In this document: in pieces, positions 53,384-62,681 of the stretch | Position numbering within the stretch: position 1 is the stretch's first letter | Layout of the letters: each line of letters opens with the position of its first letter | Source: Ralstonia soli | GTDB taxonomy: Bacteria > Pseudomonadota > Gammaproteobacteria > Burkholderiales > Burkholderiaceae | Reading direction: 5' to 3' | DNA length: 64,000 nucleotides | Assembly (NCBI RefSeq): GCF_023955655.1 | Contig: NZ_JAMXHT010000005.1 | Span: forward strand, 497,462-561,461 | Program-made: the position numbers and the translations under genes | Notes under the pieces: model-generated | Seen by the model: the letters and a program-made list of their open reading frames with translations, nothing else | Told to the model about the DNA's origin: nothing | Databases searched by the model: none

Positions 53384-53627
53384 GATCAGAACTCCAATCG
53401 CCGAGCAAAAAGTTCGGAGTGCCGAGTTCAGAACTCCAATTGCGGAAAAAAAATGCTCGGAGCGCCGAGTTCGGAACTCCAATCGCCGAGCAAAAAGCTC
53501 GGGGCGCCGAGTTCGGAATTCCAATCGCGGAGAAAAAAGCTCGGAGCACGGAGCTCAGAACTCCACTCTCGCCGAGAAAAAAAGTTCGGGGCGCCGAGCT
53601 CAGGACGCCGAACTCAGCCGCGTGGTT
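53384..53627. repeat. Tandem array of palindromic repeats, about 43-bp period, five full copies and a partial
   Basis: Units begin near 53384, 53424, 53467, 53509, 53551 and 53596 (periods of 40-45 bp). Each unit contains two dyads: GAGTTCnGAACTC and CCGAGC-A5-GCTCGG (or close variants), joined by GGCGCC or CCAATCG. The repeats carry no stop in several frames, which creates long false reading frames on both strands. Together with the terminator it fills the 349 bases between the repeat-protein gene and the next gene. Read as non-coding, structure-forming DNA or RNA. Confidence 0.9.
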
Positions 53628-53655
53628 GGAACGCTGATGCTGGGTTGGGAGTATC

Positions 53656-54432
53656 GTGGCAGGCATGCCACTCGTCTCTCTCTCGTTCGATGCCGACCTG
53701 ACGCCGCTTCTGCCGCTGGCCTTGCGCGGGCATCCTGTTGTGCGGGGGTGGGCAGCAGGCGCCACGTTCAAGCATGCAATCGAGGCGCTGGGCGTGCCGC
53801 ATACCGAGGTGGGGCGCGTATTGGCCGATGGCGAGCCGGTCGTGTTGGAGGCCATGTTGCCGGCAAGCGGCCACGTTGCCGTGTCGGGCGTGCAACCCAC
53901 ATTGCCGGCCGTACCGCTGCGTTTTCTGTGTGACGCGCACCTAGGTGCCACCGCGCGTCTGCTGCGCATGGCCGGCTTCGATACCGCTTACGACAACAAC
54001 TACGCCGACGCCGCCATCGAAGTGCTCGCCCTGGAGGAGGACTGGATCGTGCTGTCGCGCGACCGCGAGTTGCTCAAGCGGCGCGGCATCGGCCGGGGCG
54101 CATTCATCCGCGCGCGCGAACCGCAGGCACAGATGCGTGAGATCGTGACGCGCTTTCGCCTGGCCGATGTGGCCAAGCCGTTCTCTCGCTGCCTGGAATG
54201 CAATGTGCCGCTGCGCATGCTGAGCCCAGAAGAGGCCGCTGCCAGCGTGCCCCCGCGCGTGCGCGAGCGGCAGCGCCTGTTCAGCACCTGCGATGTCTGC
54301 CGGCGTGTCTACTGGCCCGGTTCGCACTGGGCACGCATGAGCGCCGTGCTGGCCGGCATGCTGAGCCCGCCGGACGACGAGGGGCCAGAGCGCGCCGCGC
54401 CCATCCTGCGCAGTGGCAGCGCGGGCGCCTGA
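53656..54432 (+). CDS. Mut7-C RNase-domain protein with N-terminal ubiquitin-like domain
   Basis: 258 residues if GTG 53656 is used; ATG 53665 is three codons later. Residues about 1-85 look like the Mut7-C ubiquitin-like/ThiS-like domain (RGHPVVRGWAAGATFKHAIEALGVPHTEVG in parts), followed by the Mut7-C PIN-like nuclease domain (about 88-235): RFLCDAHLGATARLLRMAGFDTAYDN with the first acidic residues, WIVLSRDRELLKRRG with the second, and a C-terminal zinc-ribbon CLECN...CDVCRRVYWPGSHW. The family is predicted to degrade RNA; the biological target is unknown. The upstream repeat array leaves little room for a promoter. Confidence 0.85.
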   Translation: MAGMPLVSLSFDADLTPLLPLALRGHPVVRGWAAGATFKHAIEALGVPHTEVGRVLADGEPVVLEAMLPASGHVAVSGVQPTLPAVPLRFLCDAHLGATARLLRMAGFDTAYDNNYADAAIEVLALEEDWIVLSRDRELLKRRGIGRGAFIRAREPQAQMREIVTRFRLADVAKPFSRCLECNVPLRMLSPEEAAASVPPRVRERQRLFSTCDVCRRVYWPGSHWARMSAVLAGMLSPPDDEGPERAAPILRSGSAGA

Positions 54433-54434
54433 AC

Positions 54435-54469
54435 AAAAAACGCCCGCCGTGATTCCACACCGGCGGGCG
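54435..54469 (-). terminator. Rho-independent terminator of ohr
   Basis: On the minus strand: CGCCCGCCG (54469-54461) pairs with CGGCGGGCG (54449-54441) and is followed by TTTTTT (54440-54435). It lies between ohr and the convergent Mut7-C gene. Confidence 0.85.
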
Positions 54470-54497
54470 CTTGCCTGACTCGCTGTCGCTCAAGTCA

Positions 54498-54923
54498 TCA
54501 GACCAGACGCAGGCGCACGTCGATGTTGCCGCGCGTGGCGTTCGAGTATGGGCAGACGATGTGGGCGCGTTCGATCAGCGTTTGGGCTTGCTCGCGGTCC
54601 AGGCCGGGCAGGCTGATTGCCAGTTCCACTTCAATGCCAAAACCGTTGGGGATCGGGCCGATGCCCACGGTACCTTGCACGCTGGCATCTGCGGGGATAC
54701 GCAGCTTGTCGCGTGCGGCGACGAACTTCATCGCGCCGATGAAGCAGGCGCTGTAGCCGGCGGCAAACAGCTGTTCGGGGTTGGTGCCCTCACCGCCGGC
54801 GCCGCCGAGTTCACGAGGCGTGGACAGGCTCAGATCCAGGCGGCCGTCGGCAGTGGTGGCTCGGCCATCACGACCCCCGGTGACGTTGGCTTGGGCGCGA
54901 TACAGGACGTTTTCAATCGACAT
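54498..54923 (-). CDS. ohr: Organic hydroperoxide resistance protein
   Basis: 141 residues, full length for Ohr. The two redox cysteines are in [10 protein letters not shown] (about Cys60) and [13 protein letters not shown] (about Cys124); the catalytic arginine is in the N-terminal STPRELGG. Ohr is a thiol peroxidase for fatty-acid and aromatic hydroperoxides. The start ATG 54923 follows GGAG. It is downstream of ohrR on the same strand, with a 152-base gap that contains an operator-like site. Confidence 0.95.
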   Translation of the reverse strand: MSIENVLYRAQANVTGGRDGRATTADGRLDLSLSTPRELGGAGGEGTNPEQLFAAGYSACFIGAMKFVAARDKLRIPADASVQGTVGIGPIPNGFGIEVELAISLPGLDREQAQTLIERAHIVCPYSNATRGNIDVRLRLV

Positions 54924-54993
54924 GGCAGTTCTCCTGATGAAAGTTGGGAGCGAAGTGCAACGACCGTCGAAGTCGAGGCACTGGAGTGAAATT

Positions 54994-55018
54994 GTTTGCT
55001 ATTAAATAGTGTGCTATG
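54994..55018. promoter_or_regulatory. Candidate OhrR operator 1 (upstream of ohr)
   Basis: 25-bp A/T-rich site GTTTGCTATTAAATAGTGTGCTATG split as GTTTGCTATTAA and ATAGTGTGCTATG. It contains the dyad CTATT-A-AATAG and matches the site upstream of ohrR at 19 of 25 positions. It lies 71 bases before the ohr start. Confidence 0.6.
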
Positions 55019-55075
55019 TATTTATCTCAAAAAAAAGCGGACGCGCTGCGGCGCCCGCAGGGTATGGCTTTCGTT

Positions 55076-55537
55076 TCAGGCGGCGTGCTTGAAAAGCCGC
55101 TCGCGCAGCTCATTCAATTGGGACCGCAATGACGCAATTTCCTCGGGTGCGCATTCCGCCGCGGCACCGATGCAGGTCGGAACGTCCTTGGCACGATGCT
55201 GCAACGCCCGGCCCTCGTTCGTGAGCGAGATGATCACCTGACGCTCATCCGTTTCCGAACGCTGACGTTCGATCAGGCCCGCTGCCTCCAACCGCTTGAG
55301 CATAGGAGTCAGCGTGGCCGAATCGAGAAACAGCCGCTCGCCAATGGCCGACACCGTCTGGGCGTCCTGTTCCCATAGCACCAGCATGACGAGGTATTGC
55401 GGATACGTCAGGCCGAGGGGCTTGAGTAGCGTCCGATACACCTTGTTCAAACCGATCATGGTCGAGTACAGCGCAAAGCACAGCTGCACATCGAGTGTGA
55501 GGTTCGGGTACGGAGAGTGGGGCTTGCGTTCGTCCAT
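55076..55537 (-). CDS. ohrR: OhrR, MarR-family organic-peroxide sensing repressor
   Basis: 153 residues from ATG 55537 (ATG 55546 is an alternative; no ribosome site precedes either). The peroxide-sensing cysteine is in [11 protein letters not shown] (about Cys20). Winged helix-turn-helix about 50-110 ([33 protein letters not shown] in parts; [12 protein letters not shown] is the wing). Two further cysteines ([14 protein letters not shown]) could give the inter-subunit disulfide of two-Cys OhrR proteins. It should repress ohr and itself through the two similar 25-bp sites. Confidence 0.93.
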   Translation of the reverse strand: MDERKPHSPYPNLTLDVQLCFALYSTMIGLNKVYRTLLKPLGLTYPQYLVMLVLWEQDAQTVSAIGERLFLDSATLTPMLKRLEAAGLIERQRSETDERQVIISLTNEGRALQHRAKDVPTCIGAAAECAPEEIASLRSQLNELRERLFKHAA

Positions 55538-55550
55538 GACGTGCATATTA

Positions 55551-55575
55551 GATAGCGTACGATCTAATAGCAAGC
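55551..55575. promoter_or_regulatory. Candidate OhrR operator 2 (upstream of ohrR)
   Basis: Reverse complement reads GCTTGCTATTAGATCGTACGCTATC, split as GCTTGCTATTAG and ATCGTACGCTATC; 19 of 25 positions equal operator 1. It lies 14 bases before the ohrR start, overlapping the expected promoter. Confidence 0.6.
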
Positions 55576-55611
55576 GAAATTTGTGTAACCAAGCCCAGAG
55601 CCGTCGCGAGC

Positions 55612-57033
55612 CTATCGTTCCGGCGCGTTGCGGAGGTCGGCCACGAACCGCTCCCGCCAGATGGTCAGGTTCGCCGCGCGCAGCCGATCCATCATATGGG
55701 CGTAGCGCGCCTTGCGTTCTTCCAGCGGCATCGTCAGTGCGCGGTTCAGTGCCTCGGCCATGCCGCGCGTGTCATACGGGTTGACGATGAGCGCCGCATC
55801 CAGCTCGCGCGCGGCACCGGCAAAGCGGGAGAGTACCAGCACACCCGGGTCTTCCGGATCCTGCGCGGCCACGTATTCCTTGGCGACGAGGTTCATGCCG
55901 TCGCGCAGCGGCGTGACGTAGCCGATCTGCGCGCTGCGGAACAAGGCCATCAGCACGCGCCGCTCGTACTGCTTGTTGATGTAGCGGATGGGTGTCCAGT
56001 CCAGCTCCGAATGCTTGCCGTTGATGCGGCCCGACTCTGCCTCCAGCCGCTGGCGGATCTGCTGATAGGTCTGCACATCCTGGCGCGACGTCGGCGCGAT
56101 CTGGATGAACGTCACGTGCCGGCGGTGGTTCGGAAAATCGTCCAGCAACTGCTCGAACGCGCGGAAGCGCTCGGGCAGGCCCTTGGAATAGTCGAGCCGG
56201 TCCACGCTCATGATCAGCTTCGTCGGTTGGCCCACGCCCTGGCTGCCCGCGCGCTCGCCGCGCAGGTTCGCATGCCGCGTGAACGGGTTGCGCCGCGCCA
56301 GGGATGACTTCGCCTGCTGCGCGATCTCGTCCGGGTGTACGCCGATCGGGTAGACCTCCGCGCGCAGGGTGTGGCCGTAGGCGTGCACGGGGCCGTTCTG
56401 CTCCTTCTGCTCGATGTAGCCGCGTGCCTCGCGCTCGATGTAGTCGTAGAAGGCCACGCGATCGGTCTCGGTCTGGAAGCCGACCAGGTCGTACGCGCAC
56501 AGCGCACGCATCAGGTCTTCATGCGGCGGGATTGTCGTCAGGATTTCGGGCGCCGGAAACGGAATGTGCAGAAAGAATCCGATGCGGTTGGTGAGCCCCA
56601 GTGCGCGGCACTCCGCGGCAAACGGGATCAGGTGGTAGTCGTGCACCCAGAGGATGTCGTCGGGTTGCACCAGCGCCTTGAGCTGATGCGCGAACTGCGC
56701 GTTGACGCGTCGGTAGCCGTGGTACTCGTGGCGCTCGTAGCGCGAGAGGTCGACGCGGTAGTGGAAGATCGGCCAGAGCGTGGCATTGGCAAAACCGCGG
56801 TAGTACTGGTCGTAGTCCTTGCGGTTCAGGCTGACAGTGGCATAAGTGATGTTGCCCTTGGTGACGATGCTGGGCTCGTGTGACACAGTGGCCGCGGTTT
56901 CGCCGCTCCAGCCGAACCAGATGCCGCCGGTTTCGCGCAGCGCATCGAACACCCCCACCGCCAGGCCGCCTGCCGTGCCCTGGCCCTCGGTGACGGGCGC
57001 GACGCGGTTGGAGATGACGACGAGCCGGCTCAT
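55612..57033 (-). CDS. otsA: Trehalose-6-phosphate synthase
   Basis: 473 residues, GT20 (GT-B fold), from ATG 57033. Signatures: [10 protein letters not shown] with a G-rich loop (GTAGGLAVG) for the donor, [47 protein letters not shown] (catalytic Arg/Lys) and [16 protein letters not shown]. It makes trehalose 6-phosphate from UDP-glucose and glucose 6-phosphate, for osmotic and desiccation stress. It overlaps the otsB stop by ATGA, so translation is coupled. Confidence 0.95.
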   Translation of the reverse strand: MSRLVVISNRVAPVTEGQGTAGGLAVGVFDALRETGGIWFGWSGETAATVSHEPSIVTKGNITYATVSLNRKDYDQYYRGFANATLWPIFHYRVDLSRYERHEYHGYRRVNAQFAHQLKALVQPDDILWVHDYHLIPFAAECRALGLTNRIGFFLHIPFPAPEILTTIPPHEDLMRALCAYDLVGFQTETDRVAFYDYIEREARGYIEQKEQNGPVHAYGHTLRAEVYPIGVHPDEIAQQAKSSLARRNPFTRHANLRGERAGSQGVGQPTKLIMSVDRLDYSKGLPERFRAFEQLLDDFPNHRRHVTFIQIAPTSRQDVQTYQQIRQRLEAESGRINGKHSELDWTPIRYINKQYERRVLMALFRSAQIGYVTPLRDGMNLVAKEYVAAQDPEDPGVLVLSRFAGAARELDAALIVNPYDTRGMAEALNRALTMPLEERKARYAHMMDRLRAANLTIWRERFVADLRNAPER

Positions 57034-57785
57034 GCAGCACCTCGCTTGGCCGCGGCGGCGAGCGCAGCCAGCCACGCGCGCAGGGCGGCGGGGTCCGGCA
57101 CGCGCCAGCGCGCCTGGCTTGGGCCGGTGCCCACCTTGACGGACCAGCCATCAAGCGCGTTGACGGCATCGAAGGCGCTTTCATCGGTGAGGTCGTCGCC
57201 GGCGAACATCACGGTGCGGCCCATGAAGGGCGGCTCGGTCATCAGCGTATGCACCACGTCGCCCTTGCTGGCGCCGCGCGGCTTGAGTTCGACGACCATC
57301 TTGCCGGCCTGCAGCCGTACGTGGTCGGCATAGCGCCGCGCGAGCCCGTCTGCCGCGGTGAGCACGGCGTTTTCGGCTTCAGGTGCGTGGCGGTAATGCA
57401 GCGCGAAGGCGATGCCCTTGCTCTCCAGCATCACGCCGGGAAACTGCCTGGACAGTTGCGTGAGCTCCGCGCGCAACTCGCGCTCCAGTCTTGCGAGCGC
57501 ATCGGCATCGGCATTCAGGCGGACGAAGTTACCGTCTGCATAGCGGCGTTCGGCACCATGCACCCCGGCGATGACGAGGCCGGGCAGCGACAGGCGCGAC
57601 TCCACGTCATGCACCGTGCGCCCGCTGATGATGGCCAACGCGCCGCCGCTGGCGGCATGCAGCGCGGCCAGCGTTTCCCGCAAGGGCGGGCAGACGTGGA
57701 CGGCATCGGGGTGCGGTGCGATATCGACCAGCGTGCCGTCAAAATCGAGCAAAAGCGCCGTTCGCGCGAGATCGAGTGAAGGCAT
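57030..57785 (-). CDS. otsB: Trehalose-6-phosphate phosphatase
   Basis: 251 residues from ATG 57785; a TTG at 57830 in frame would add 15. Neither has a good ribosome site. HAD superfamily: motif I LLLDFDGTLVDIAPHP (nucleophile Asp near residue 14), ISGRT, GVHGAERR, motif III lysine in VELKPRGASKGDVV, motif IV FAGDDLTDESAFD. It removes phosphate from trehalose 6-phosphate. First in the otsB-otsA operon. Confidence 0.92.
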   Translation of the reverse strand: MPSLDLARTALLLDFDGTLVDIAPHPDAVHVCPPLRETLAALHAASGGALAIISGRTVHDVESRLSLPGLVIAGVHGAERRYADGNFVRLNADADALARLERELRAELTQLSRQFPGVMLESKGIAFALHYRHAPEAENAVLTAADGLARRYADHVRLQAGKMVVELKPRGASKGDVVHTLMTEPPFMGRTVMFAGDDLTDESAFDAVNALDGWSVKVGTGPSQARWRVPDPAALRAWLAALAAAAKRGAA

Positions 57786-58021
57786 CGGTGCCGCGTTGGC
57801 AGAAGACTGGGGAGCGACGTTCTTGGACAAACCGGTTCTGGTGAATGTGCGTGATGCGCCTTTTCACGCAAGAACCGGGCCGACCGCGCAGAGCGTTGTC
57901 ATTTCGCCATTTGCGGCCGGTCGAAAGCGGGGTGGGCATGTAAAAAGGAACGCGTGGTGCAAATCCTTCACATCGCACGCGGCCCCTTTACGTCACGGCG
58001 GTCACAGCGGTCACAGCGTGA

Positions 58022-60169
<2,148 letters not shown>

Positions 60170-60189
60170 CTAGATGTGCGAGGGGCGCG

Positions 60190-60459
60190 TCAGGACTTCT
60201 TGGCGTCGTCTTCGGCGGGCTTGCCCAGCAGCGCCTTGAGCAATTTGTTCTGCGGAATCGGCTTGCCGGCGCCCTGGCCGGGCTTGCCGGCGCGTTGGCT
60301 GTCGCGCTTGAGGTTGTTGGCGATCTTGAGGCCCTTGAGTTTTTCGAGGTCGGTTTTCTTCACGATGGGGTCCGCAATGGGATAGATGAGCTGCGTGTTA
60401 CGCTCGGCAGGATACGCGAATTGCCAAACACCCGGCTCCTTACGCCCGCTTTTCTGCAT
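60190..60459 (-). CDS. Conserved small basic protein, unknown function
   Basis: 89 residues from ATG 60459; ATG 60486 (nine codons more) is possible. Sequence: an N-terminal motif KEPGVWQFAYPAERNTQLI with aromatic residues, a Lys/Leu-rich helix DLEKLKGLKIANNLKRDSQR, then a Gly/Pro/Lys linker and a short helix (NKLLKALLGKP) with an acidic-basic tail. Possibly nucleic-acid binding. Its start codon overlaps the start codon of the divergent gene in CATG (60457-60460). Family not recognised. Confidence 0.65.
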   Translation of the reverse strand: MQKSGRKEPGVWQFAYPAERNTQLIYPIADPIVKKTDLEKLKGLKIANNLKRDSQRAGKPGQGAGKPIPQNKLLKALLGKPAEDDAKKS

Positions 60460-61438
60460 GTCTGCCGCTTTCACGCCGCCTGCCACGCCTGTTCCCGACC
60501 TGTTTCAGCCCAGCCTGCAGGACTGGGCCGAGCAACCCGCGCAAGCCTTCGAGCACTGGCTGGCGGCGCGCGGTTATCGCGAATCGTCAGCGACGGTGTA
60601 CCGCGCGATGTGGCGCAAATGGCTGCGTTGGACGGAGTCGCACCACCGTGTGCTGGCCGATTGGAGCGCGGGCGACATCGCCGCCTTCCTCGATGAGTCG
60701 GGCCTCACCAAGCTGCACCGCTATCGCTATGCACGCCTGATCGAGCGCGTCTTCCATCAACTCGAACTGCTGCGTACGGGCACGCACAATCCGGCCAGCG
60801 CCGCTGTGCAGCAGAAGCTGGCCGAAGGCGAGAACGATCCGACCACGTTCCTCTCATTGGCCGAGCGTGCCGCCATTGAAGCCTCGCTGGAGGTGGAGGC
60901 GAGTGGCGGGGCGGCAGCCAACGCCAGCGCCTTCAAGCTGGCGCGCGACCGCGCCCTGGTGGCGGTCTGCCATGGGGCGGGGCTGAAGGTGGCGCAGGTG
61001 CAGGCGCTGCTGCTCCGTCAGGTGGATGCGGGGCTTGAGGCCATCACGATCGAGCGGCCGCGCGGGCCGTCGTACCAGGCGCCGATGCTGGAGGCGGCCC
61101 GGCCGGCCTTGGCTGCGTGGCTGGCGGTGCGTGGTCATGCTGAGGTGCCGGGCGAGCGCGTCTTTGTGGCAGACGCTGGCGGGCGTGTCATGCATGCTGC
61201 CTCGGTGTACAGGCGTGTGGAGGCCTGGCTGACGGCACTGCCAGAATTGATGCACCGCAGCGAACGGCTGTCGCCGCAAACGCTACGCAACGGGTATACC
61301 GCCGCGCTGTTCGACGCCGGAGCGACTCCCGCCGAAGTGGGGAGCGCGCTGGGCCTGCGTGACCAGACCTCGGCATGGCGGTTGCGTGCAACCTATGTCG
61401 AATGGCAGGCTGCAGCCCATCCGGACGGCCGCGCGTAG
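60458..61438 (+). CDS. Degenerate tyrosine recombinase-like protein
   Basis: 326 residues from ATG 60458. N-terminal core-binding/SAM-like domain (about 25-110: FEHWLAARGYRESSATVYRAMWRKWLRW in parts) and a C-terminal integrase-like domain (about 150-320). Of the catalytic set, the first Arg is Lys (GAGLKVAQVQAL, Lys177), the HxLRH box reads QTLRN (Arg kept, both His changed), the LGH box reads LGL, and the Tyr is kept (RATYVEW). Strand transfer is therefore doubtful. No attachment site or phage genes nearby. It is probably a resident chromosomal gene with a DNA-binding role. Confidence 0.8.
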   Translation: MSAAFTPPATPVPDLFQPSLQDWAEQPAQAFEHWLAARGYRESSATVYRAMWRKWLRWTESHHRVLADWSAGDIAAFLDESGLTKLHRYRYARLIERVFHQLELLRTGTHNPASAAVQQKLAEGENDPTTFLSLAERAAIEASLEVEASGGAAANASAFKLARDRALVAVCHGAGLKVAQVQALLLRQVDAGLEAITIERPRGPSYQAPMLEAARPALAAWLAVRGHAEVPGERVFVADAGGRVMHAASVYRRVEAWLTALPELMHRSERLSPQTLRNGYTAALFDAGATPAEVGSALGLRDQTSAWRLRATYVEWQAAAHPDGRA

Positions 61439-61459
61439 TACCGCTTTTTGTGCAAAACA

Positions 61460-61473
61460 GGCGGTATACCGCC
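61460..61473. promoter_or_regulatory. 14-bp perfect palindrome upstream of galE
   Basis: GGCGGTATACCGCC, 22 bases after the recombinase-like gene and 131 before galE. The next sequence has a TATGAT (61497-61502) that may be a -10 box, but no good -35. Could be an operator; no T run, so not a terminator. Confidence 0.4.
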
Positions 61474-61603
61474 CGCAAACCGTTCGTGCCCTTTGCTATG
61501 ATCGCGCTGTCTCGCGCGCCGTCGGCCATGCCGGCGCAGCGTAGAACGACGATGCCGGCCCGAACCGGCACGCTATCTCTCTCTTCTCGATACCTCGCAC
61601 CCC

Positions 61604-62629
61604 ATGACAGAAACCATTCTGCTGACCGGCGCCACCGGCTACATCGCCTCGCACACCTGGGTTGAGCTGCTGGATGCGGGTTATCAGGTGATCGGTCTCG
61701 ACAACCTGTGCAACAGCAGCTCGGCTGTGCTCTCGCGTATCGAGCAGATCACTGCCAAGACGCCGAAGTTCGTCCAGGGCGATGTGCGTGACCGCCGCCT
61801 GCTCGACGACCTGTTTGCCAGCACGCGCATCTCTGGGGTCATCCACTTTGCTGCGCTCAAGTCGGTGGGTGAATCGGTGCAGAAGCCGCTGGCGTACTAC
61901 GACAACAACATCGGCGGGCTGGTGACGCTGTGCGCGGCCATGGCACATGCCAACGTGCGCCAGTTCGTCTTCAGCTCGTCGGCAACGGTGTACGGCAACC
62001 CGCATACGGTGCCGATCACCGAGTCGTTTCCGCTGTCGGCCACCAACCCGTATGGTCAGACCAAGTTGATGGGCGAACAGGTGCTGCGCGACCTGGAGAT
62101 TTCCAACCCCGCCTGGCAGATCGCTTATCTGCGGTATTTCAATCCGGTGGGCGCGCATATCAGCGGCCTGATCGGCGAAGACCCGCGCGGCATTCCCAAC
62201 AACCTGATGCCGTACGTCGCCCAGGTGGCAGTGGGCAAGCGCGAGAAGCTGTCGGTCTATGGCGGTGATTGGCCCACCCCCGACGGCACCGGCGTGCGGG
62301 ACTACATCCACGTGGTGGACCTGGCGCGCGGGCATCTGTCGGCGCTCGACACCCTGCGCCGCGATGGCCGCGGCTTTACCGTCAACCTCGGCACGGGGCG
62401 CGGGTATTCCGTGCTGGAAGTCGTGGAGGCGTACAAGCGCGTCAGCGGCAAGCCTGTGCCGTATCAGATCGTCGATCGCCGCCCCGGTGACATTGCCGCG
62501 TGCTATGCCGATCCGGCGCTTGCCGCATCGCTGCTGGGCTGGCGCGCGCAATACGGCATCGAGCGCATGTGCGAAGACTCGTGGCGCTGGCAAAGCATGA
62601 ATCCGGACGGTTTCCAGAGCCGGAGCTGA
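61604..62629 (+). CDS. galE: UDP-glucose 4-epimerase
   Basis: 341 residues, extended short-chain dehydrogenase. NAD-binding LTGATGYIASHTWVELLDAG, with GATGYIAS instead of the usual GGAGYIGS; the catalytic Tyr-Lys pair in NPYGQTKLMGE; serine in FSSSATVYG; C-terminal RPGDIAACYADP. It interconverts UDP-glucose and UDP-galactose, or the N-acetylated pair, for surface glycans. ATG 61604 is chosen by homology. The gene stands between the recombinase-like gene and a sensor gene and appears to have its own promoter. Confidence 0.93.
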   Translation: MTETILLTGATGYIASHTWVELLDAGYQVIGLDNLCNSSSAVLSRIEQITAKTPKFVQGDVRDRRLLDDLFASTRISGVIHFAALKSVGESVQKPLAYYDNNIGGLVTLCAAMAHANVRQFVFSSSATVYGNPHTVPITESFPLSATNPYGQTKLMGEQVLRDLEISNPAWQIAYLRYFNPVGAHISGLIGEDPRGIPNNLMPYVAQVAVGKREKLSVYGGDWPTPDGTGVRDYIHVVDLARGHLSALDTLRRDGRGFTVNLGTGRGYSVLEVVEAYKRVSGKPVPYQIVDRRPGDIAACYADPALAASLLGWRAQYGIERMCEDSWRWQSMNPDGFQSRS

Positions 62630-62681
62630 ATCACGGCTGCCAGACGTTGCCATGGTTTGAACCAACAGGAGACGCTCGGTC

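Noticed and set aside
53384-53627. CRISPR array
   Set aside because: Repeats are contiguous, vary between copies and have no unique spacers or cas genes nearby.
53341-53933. Plus-strand open frames with periodic SELQSPSKK/GAEFGIPIAE-like peptides
   Set aside because: They are translations of the palindromic tandem array in different frames; they have no ribosome site and begin inside a terminator.
52791-53969. 392-residue open frame on the minus strand across the repeat gene and the palindromic array
   Set aside because: It stays open only because both repeats lack stops in several frames; it crosses a terminator and three unrelated features.
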